Assembly: GCA_021845985.1 (NCBI GenBank)
Contig: JAJZES010000039.1
Coordinates: 46,079 to 110,078, forward strand
Origin: Pseudomonadota bacterium
GTDB lineage: Bacteria > Pseudomonadota > Alphaproteobacteria > Acetobacterales > Acetobacteraceae
Reading direction: 5' to 3'
DNA length: 64,000 nt
The position numbers and the translations under genes are program-made. This document shows, piece by piece, positions 58,539-64,000 of this stretch. Position 1 is the first letter of the stretch, and every line of letters starts with the position of its first letter. The notes below the pieces were generated by a model that was not told the DNA's origin, ran no database searches, and worked only from the letters and a program-made list of their open reading frames with translations.

Positions 58539-59573
58539 CTAAAGCGTTTGCGTCACCTTGCGCAGATGCGCCGGGTGGTCGGGGTCGTGGCCGCGGGCGC
58601 GGGCCACCGCCTCGGCGAGGCCATAGAACGACAGCAGCATGGCCAGCGGGTCGAGCAGCGGATGCGCCGTCGGGCGGAACGCCAGCCGCGCCGCATCGGC
58701 CGGCCCGGCCTCGCAGACCAGCACCCGCCCGCCCGCCCCGCGCAGCCGGGCGATGCTGTCGCCCATCGAGGCATGCGCCGCATCGCCGGGGCGGAAGGCG
58801 ATCACCGGGAATCCGGCCGCGACCAGTTGCAGCGGGCCGTGCATGACCTCCGCCCCGCTGAACGCCTCGGCGTGCAGCACCGCGGTTTCCTTAAGCTTCA
58901 ACGCCGCCTCCAGCGCCACCGGCAAAGCCGGGCCGCGGCCGACGACATAGGCCGAGGCGGCGCCGGCCAGCATCGCCTCGGCCGCCCCCCAATCGGCGGC
59001 CAGCGCCTGATCGAGCGCCTCCGGCAGGGCGCGGACGGCGCGGCGCAGCGGCGCGTCATCGGCCAGTTCGGCGACCAGGGCGGCGAGCACGGCGGCGGAG
59101 ACGAGGCAGGTTTTGGTCGCCGCGACGCTGCGCTCCGCCCCGGCATGCAGCGGCAGCACCGCATCGGCGCCGCGCGCCAGCGGCGAGTCGGCATCGTTGA
59201 CGACGGCGATGGCGATGGCGCCGGCGGCGCGCCCGGCCGCCTGCAGGGCGACGATGTCGGGGCTTTGCCCCGATTGCGACACCGAGACCAGCAGCGCCCC
59301 GCCGAGCCGCAGCTTTGCCCGGTAGATCGAGGCGACCGAGGGGCCGATCGAGGCGACCGGGAGTCCGGCGACGATTTCCAGCAGATATTTGAAACTGAGC
59401 GCGGCGTGCTCCGACGAGCCGCGGGCGCAGGTGGCGGCGAAGCCCGGCGCCCGGCCGCGCAGCGCCGCGCCGAGCCGGCGCAGCGCCGCATCCTCCCGAT
59501 CAAAGAACCGGGCCAGCGCGGCCGGCGTTTCACGCAGTTCCGCCGCCATCGCGGTGGGGGGGGATTGGGTCAT
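58539..59573 (-). CDS. SIS-domain sugar-phosphate isomerase/aminotransferase-like protein (GlmS C-terminal-like)
   Basis: CARGSSEHAALSFKYLLE; LLVSVSQSGQSPDIVALQAA; GRGPALPVALEAALKLKETAVLHAEAFSGAEVMHGP. Confidence 0.88.
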   Translation of the reverse strand: MTQSPPTAMAAELRETPAALARFFDREDAALRRLGAALRGRAPGFAATCARGSSEHAALSFKYLLEIVAGLPVASIGPSVASIYRAKLRLGGALLVSVSQSGQSPDIVALQAAGRAAGAIAIAVVNDADSPLARGADAVLPLHAGAERSVAATKTCLVSAAVLAALVAELADDAPLRRAVRALPEALDQALAADWGAAEAMLAGAASAYVVGRGPALPVALEAALKLKETAVLHAEAFSGAEVMHGPLQLVAAGFPVIAFRPGDAAHASMGDSIARLRGAGGRVLVCEAGPADAARLAFRPTAHPLLDPLAMLLSFYGLAEAVARARGHDPDHPAHLRKVTQTL

Positions 59574-61291
59574 TTCAGCACCACATCGACGGCGGCGGGG
59601 CGCAGGGCAGCGCTGCCGGGAAAACGGACGCGCAGCGTCGTGGCGCCGGGCGGCGGCGGCGGAAAGACGAAGCGCCCCTCGGCGTCCGTCGTCGTCGCGG
59701 CGAGCGGGACGAGGCTGCGGCCAATCGGCAGGGAGACGCGGCCGAGATCATGGCCGGCGGCGCCGAACCAGACGATCTGAACCGAACCGAAGGCGCCCGT
59801 CGGCGTCAGCGAACCGACCGCCGCGGTCAGCGTGAAGGTGGTCCCGCCATCGACCGGGAAACGGCCGGTTGCCACCCGGAAAGCCTGATCGGCGGCGACG
59901 CGCAGGCGCACCGGCGCCATCCGCTCGACCGCAGATTCGCGTGTCGCCACGACAGCCCCGCTGCGCGCGATCGGAGCGCGGATGATCGCATCGGCCAGGG
60001 CGACCGCACGATGTTCCGTGGCGCCGGTATCGCTGTAGTCCACGCCGCCGATGCGCAGGTCGGCGGCCCCGCCCGGCGGGCGTGCATTGAGTTCAAGCGC
60101 CACCGCGGCGACCACGGCGGCGGCAGGCACCTCGCCGCTGAGCTGCAGCGTCGGCGGCAGGCGCGCCGGCGGCACGCCGAGGGCGGTCAGGTCAACCGGC
60201 GCGCCGGAAACCGGCTGGCCCTGCGCATCGAGCAACTGCCCGGCAACACCGTTCAGGCCGGCCGGTGCCGCGACAAGGCGCGGGCGCGGCTGGAGATACG
60301 ACAGGATCAGGTTGCTGTGGGCGTTCGGCGACGTTTCCGGGAGAATACGGTCGGGGAAGCGGTTCCACGAGCTGAAAATCGCCGTGTCCGGCACGATGTC
60401 CATTTCGCCTTCGATGCGGTCGATGTTGGCGCGGGCATGCGCCATCCAGGCCTGTTCACTGAGATCCAGGCCATCGCCGTTATAGATGATGCCGAAGCGC
60501 AGGCCGGCGCCGCGCGCGAAGGCGGCCACGTCGCGCACCGCATCCGGCCAGTCCGGCCGCGTCCAATCGACATCGACATTGAGGTAGGCCACCGGCCGGC
60601 CGATCGCCGTTTGCAGCATCGACCGATATTGCGTGACCGCATCGCGCCACCCCGGCGCATCCGTTTCGCCGGGGATGGGTTCGACCTCGCCGACCTCGGC
60701 ATCGGGGAAGTATTGCAGAAAGCCGTTCACCGACTGGGCAACGCGCTTGACCAGTTCGGCGACGGGCAGGCCGCACGTTCCCGGCTCGCGGTCGAAATGC
60801 CCGAACCACAGCGCCTCATCCGGCTCGACATGGCGCACCACGATGCCGAGGCGGCGCAGCCGGGCCGCCATCTGCTCCGTTTCGCCCGGCCAGCTATAGC
60901 CCTCGGTGGTGCCGCAATGCTCTCCCCTGACCCGTTCGATACCCATGATGCCAACGCCGAAGGCGGCATTGTGCCGCAGCAGAAAATCATTCGCCGTGCG
61001 CAGTTCCGCGTCCGATGCCTGGTTGAAGTAGCCGGGTCCGGCGATCAGCAGGGCGGTGTGGGAGGCGGCAACCTGCCAGGGCGCGCCCGGGAGAAACACA
61101 TCCCGCCAGTCGGCGGCGCCGTGCGACACCGGGCCGGGCGTGTTGGGTGCGAACCATATCTGCGGGTCGGCGGCCAAAGCCGCACCCGGCCGCCCGGCCA
61201 GCGCGAGGGCGGACAACGCCGTCAGCAGCCGCAGCCAGCGACCAAGTTCGCCGCGCGTTTCACGCCGGCACGAACGCCGCGCCGGCCTCAT
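59570..61291 (-). CDS. Exported protein of unknown function (possible TIM-barrel-like N-terminal region plus C-terminal beta domain)
   Basis: Signal region LLTALSALALAGRPGAALA; FGVGIMGIERVRGEHCGTTEGYSWPGETEQ; GRFVFPPPPPGATTLRVRFPGSAAL near C-term. Confidence 0.55.
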   Translation of the reverse strand: MRPARRSCRRETRGELGRWLRLLTALSALALAGRPGAALAADPQIWFAPNTPGPVSHGAADWRDVFLPGAPWQVAASHTALLIAGPGYFNQASDAELRTANDFLLRHNAAFGVGIMGIERVRGEHCGTTEGYSWPGETEQMAARLRRLGIVVRHVEPDEALWFGHFDREPGTCGLPVAELVKRVAQSVNGFLQYFPDAEVGEVEPIPGETDAPGWRDAVTQYRSMLQTAIGRPVAYLNVDVDWTRPDWPDAVRDVAAFARGAGLRFGIIYNGDGLDLSEQAWMAHARANIDRIEGEMDIVPDTAIFSSWNRFPDRILPETSPNAHSNLILSYLQPRPRLVAAPAGLNGVAGQLLDAQGQPVSGAPVDLTALGVPPARLPPTLQLSGEVPAAAVVAAVALELNARPPGGAADLRIGGVDYSDTGATEHRAVALADAIIRAPIARSGAVVATRESAVERMAPVRLRVAADQAFRVATGRFPVDGGTTFTLTAAVGSLTPTGAFGSVQIVWFGAAGHDLGRVSLPIGRSLVPLAATTTDAEGRFVFPPPPPGATTLRVRFPGSAALRPAAVDVVLK

Positions 61292-61346
61292 CGCACGCCG
61301 CTCGGCGCAGCCACCCGGCCGGCAACAATCGGGCCGCCCGGATGCA

Positions 61347-62483
61347 TCACGCGACTGCCCGGAAACCCGATGCGACAAGCGCCTGCTCGATGGCCTCCTC
61401 ATCGCAGACGATCGGCACAGCCTCGGGCGGCGGCGGCGGCGCAGCCTTGGCGGCGGCACTCTCGACGCCTGCGGCGCGGCTCGCCGGCGGCGGCGCAGCC
61501 GCGGTCGGCTGCTGCTCGGCTGCCGGCTTCATGCGGTCCGGGAAATAGTGTTTGGCAAACAGCTTCATGACGTGCCCGACGCCCAAATCAGTGACCTGTC
61601 GCAGGTCGTCCTGATAATACGCGCCTCCGGCCGCCGGCGACGTGATCACTTCGTAGGACGGGAAATAGTGAACGAAGCCGAAATGCCGCGCCGCTTCATC
61701 GGCAGCGACGCGCAGCACCGCCTTGCTGTAGGTGGTCGAGACCCAGACGTGCCGCTGTTCATAGGTTGCGACCAGCGGAACCGGAGACACCGTCAGCAGG
61801 ATTTGGCAGGACGGATTGACCTGATGAACCCGCGTGATGAATTCCTCAAGGTCTGCGCGGACCTGATCGACGCCGAAATTGATGAATTCGTATTTCGCCG
61901 GATCAAAGATTCCGCCGCTCACACCTGGGGCGACCGGATAGACTGCGCCGTCGATCCGCGACGCCCATCCCTCGGTCAGCCCGAGCGTGAACACCAGCCA
62001 GTCGGCGGTCATGAACATTTCACGGACGCAGGCCAGATGCGCCCTGGCGCTTTTCCTGACGGCGTCGATGGTGGCGATCTCGGCCGGCTCGATCTGCGGG
62101 CGGAAGGCGTCCACGAAGCCGGAGCCTTTCGGCCAGACATCATCCTGCGGGGCAAAAATCCCGAAGGCGCGATAGAACAATTGCACGGCCTGCCGTACCG
62201 TATAGACGTTTCCGTAGCGGGCGGAGAACGTCCCATAGTTTCGCCGCACCGCCTCGTCTGCTGAGAGGCCTTCCGGCGCCGGTTCGGCAATGTAGTAATT
62301 CAATCCGCTCTTGCGAACATGCCGGGCGAGATGCTGCGCGAAGCAGCTACCCATCGTGGCGATCTTCGCCGCGGCATTGATCGTGACCCCCGCCACCACC
62401 GGATCAATCTGGCCGGGCTGAGGCGCCGTCACGGCTCGGGACCAATAGCAATGGTCGGGAAGATCGCGGTACGGATTGGTCAT
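61347..62483 (-). CDS. GSCFA-domain protein
   Basis: AAKIATMGSCFAQHLARHVRKSGLNYYIAE; YGTFSARYGNVYTVRQAVQLFYRAFG; VFTLGLTEGWASRIDGAVYPVAPGV. Confidence 0.9.
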   Translation of the reverse strand: MTNPYRDLPDHCYWSRAVTAPQPGQIDPVVAGVTINAAAKIATMGSCFAQHLARHVRKSGLNYYIAEPAPEGLSADEAVRRNYGTFSARYGNVYTVRQAVQLFYRAFGIFAPQDDVWPKGSGFVDAFRPQIEPAEIATIDAVRKSARAHLACVREMFMTADWLVFTLGLTEGWASRIDGAVYPVAPGVSGGIFDPAKYEFINFGVDQVRADLEEFITRVHQVNPSCQILLTVSPVPLVATYEQRHVWVSTTYSKAVLRVAADEAARHFGFVHYFPSYEVITSPAAGGAYYQDDLRQVTDLGVGHVMKLFAKHYFPDRMKPAAEQQPTAAAPPPASRAAGVESAAAKAAPPPPPEAVPIVCDEEAIEQALVASGFRAVA

Positions 62484-63373
62484 TTGCCTGCGCCCACCTT
62501 GCCGCCGAGCACGCTGTCAAATCGCTCGGCCCACGGCCCGTACGCGATCAGTTCGAGGTCCGCCGGCGATTCGCTTTCGGCAGCGAACCGCTCGTAGGAG
62601 AATTCTATAAATGACTCCAGACCGGTCAGCCTGCGCCGATTTATCGTCCAGTTGTACGACGATGGCACGGCAAGATACTCCCCTACCGCCGGATACACCG
62701 GCCACTGCAGCAGTTCGGGAAATGAGTCGTTGACCAGGATGTCATCGTCGAAAACCCTGTCATCCAGGCCGATCTTGATGCCAACCAATTTGGCCAGCAG
62801 CATCAGGACATGGGCCTTCGGATGCCCGGCCGTATACATGAACACGCCGGAGCGCTTGGCCCGCTGAAAAAAGCGACGGAAATCCAAACCGCACCAATCA
62901 AAACAGCCGCGCAGCCACCGTTCGCCGTCGTCCCACAGCGAAAAATACCCCAGATTTGAGAACACCTCGGCGCTGAACAAAGCCGCCGCATCACCCGGAT
63001 CAATCTGGTGACGATAGCACCAAATCAAAATGCCCGAGTGATCGTTGGGAGTAATTAACCTTCCCGTCGCCCGCGAGCGGGCGGAAAATATGTCGGGATG
63101 AAACCCGCGAAAGTTGATATGTGGAATGTCCACGGTCTTTTTTTCGGCGCAGAGCGCGCTGATTTCCGGATCGGCGATCAATGAGCCGAAATCATGATAG
63201 CGCACCCATACGTCGGCGCGCCGCAAAACCTCAGCAAAGCGCCGCACCACGTCGGCGTTGCCACTGCCCGGCTGGTTTTCCGCCAATATCTCGGAATCGG
63301 GGAACAGAAGCCGCAGCCCCGATGCGATCACCCCGGACTGACAGTTGCTTGAAACCAGAATGCATCGGCTCAT
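62480..63373 (-). CDS. WcbI-like polysaccharide biosynthesis putative acetyltransferase
   Basis: CILVSSNCQSGVIASGLRLLFPDSEILAENQ; TVDIPHINFRGFHPDIF. Confidence 0.65.
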   Translation of the reverse strand: MSRCILVSSNCQSGVIASGLRLLFPDSEILAENQPGSGNADVVRRFAEVLRRADVWVRYHDFGSLIADPEISALCAEKKTVDIPHINFRGFHPDIFSARSRATGRLITPNDHSGILIWCYRHQIDPGDAAALFSAEVFSNLGYFSLWDDGERWLRGCFDWCGLDFRRFFQRAKRSGVFMYTAGHPKAHVLMLLAKLVGIKIGLDDRVFDDDILVNDSFPELLQWPVYPAVGEYLAVPSSYNWTINRRRLTGLESFIEFSYERFAAESESPADLELIAYGPWAERFDSVLGGKVGAGK

Positions 63374-63508
63374 CTCGATCTCGCGGCAGTCTAACTTCTG
63401 TTTAGCCCGAAAACGATCATCACGCAACCCGACAGCGCCATTGACCGCAACCGGGGATTCGTTCGCCGGCAAACGAAAACGGCCAAGCTGGCACGGCGTC
63501 TTTCTTCG

Positions 63509-63529
63509 CCCCTCCCCTTGCGGGAGGGG
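63509..63529. repeat. GC-rich hairpin CCCCTCCC-CTTGC-GGGAGGGG (dispersed palindromic repeat type)
   Basis: Perfect 8-bp inverted repeat in the non-coding gap, followed by ATGGGGGAGGGG. Confidence 0.6.
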
Positions 63530-63714
63530 ATGGGGGAGGGGTGATGCCGCGACGATCGCACGCAACGAGCGGCACCGGTTGCGGCGAAATCTCCTGCTGC
63601 CCCGGCAACCCTGCCGCGGCCTTTGGTCTGCATCGCCGCCCAGGCCGCACGGCAAGCGGGATGCAAGCAGCGTCGTATAATGTCCGTGTGCCGCAACATA
63701 CCCGACAGACAGGA

Positions 63715-64000
63715 TCAATCAGCGTTCAATCCAAGATCGCTGCCGATGCGATTGATCATGTCGTCAACCGCCTGCGGATTAACCTCGAAATTATAGCGCC
63801 AAGCGTCGTCCCCGACTGAAATCAGCCGCGCTGCGTCCGGTCTGTCAATGACCTGCCTCGGATCAATTCTGTAGGTCGCTGCCGGCGATTCGAGATACCA
63901 GTCCCGATCATAGAGATGCGATTCCTGCGTGCTGAGAAATAACTTGTTCGATACGATCATTCCCGGCCGGTTGCATACCCATTTGTATTTCGCCAGACCC
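63715..64000 (-). CDS. Partial CDS running off the window edge, unknown function
   Basis: VWRNTNGYATGRGMIVSNKLFLSTQESHLYDRDWYLESPAATYRIDPRQVIDRPDAARLIS… open to base 64000. Confidence 0.5.
   Translation of the reverse strand, partial: GLAKYKWVCNRPGMIVSNKLFLSTQESHLYDRDWYLESPAATYRIDPRQVIDRPDAARLISVGDDAWRYNFEVNPQAVDDMINRIGSDLGLNAD

Overview
GC-rich window from an alphaproteobacterial-type genome, densely packed with genes. The most interesting feature is a complete, compact type II-C CRISPR-Cas locus at about 24.94-30.84 kb. It has a minus-strand tracrRNA, a 1047-aa Cas9 with recognisable RuvC-I/II/III and HNH motifs, Cas1, Cas2, and an array of 19 repeats of 36 bp with 18 spacers. Unexplained elements around it: (i) a perfect 25-nt anti-repeat upstream of cas9 followed by tracrRNA stem-loops, with a -10-like box on the opposite strand; (ii) a TATAAC-type -10-like motif at the 3' end of every repeat in crRNA orientation; (iii) a perfect 19-bp inverted repeat joining cas2 to the array; (iv) a 52-bp putative leader containing two pairs of direct repeats; (v) a change in spacer length from 30 to 29 nt at the putative leader end. 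Other regions of interest: a hybrid histidine kinase whose N-terminus aligns residue for residue with the plant ETR1 ethylene-binding domain; a PPC/Hint-domain secreted-protein locus with three frameshifts, one of them in an 8-bp tandem tract; a decayed IS1595-type element truncating an ABC substrate-binding gene; a hopanoid operon (hpnABCDE-shc) with an extra esterase; a divergent catalase/oxyR-like pair with a T-N11-A palindrome; a livGFHM cluster with DUF3830 and TIGR04076-like genes; a moxR/DUF58/DUF4159 operon; and a GSCFA/WcbI-like surface-polysaccharide cluster. The remainder is ordinary housekeeping genes (cytochrome bc1, hemF, mtnP, cca, and others). All assignments come from reading the translations and DNA. 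No database search was run.
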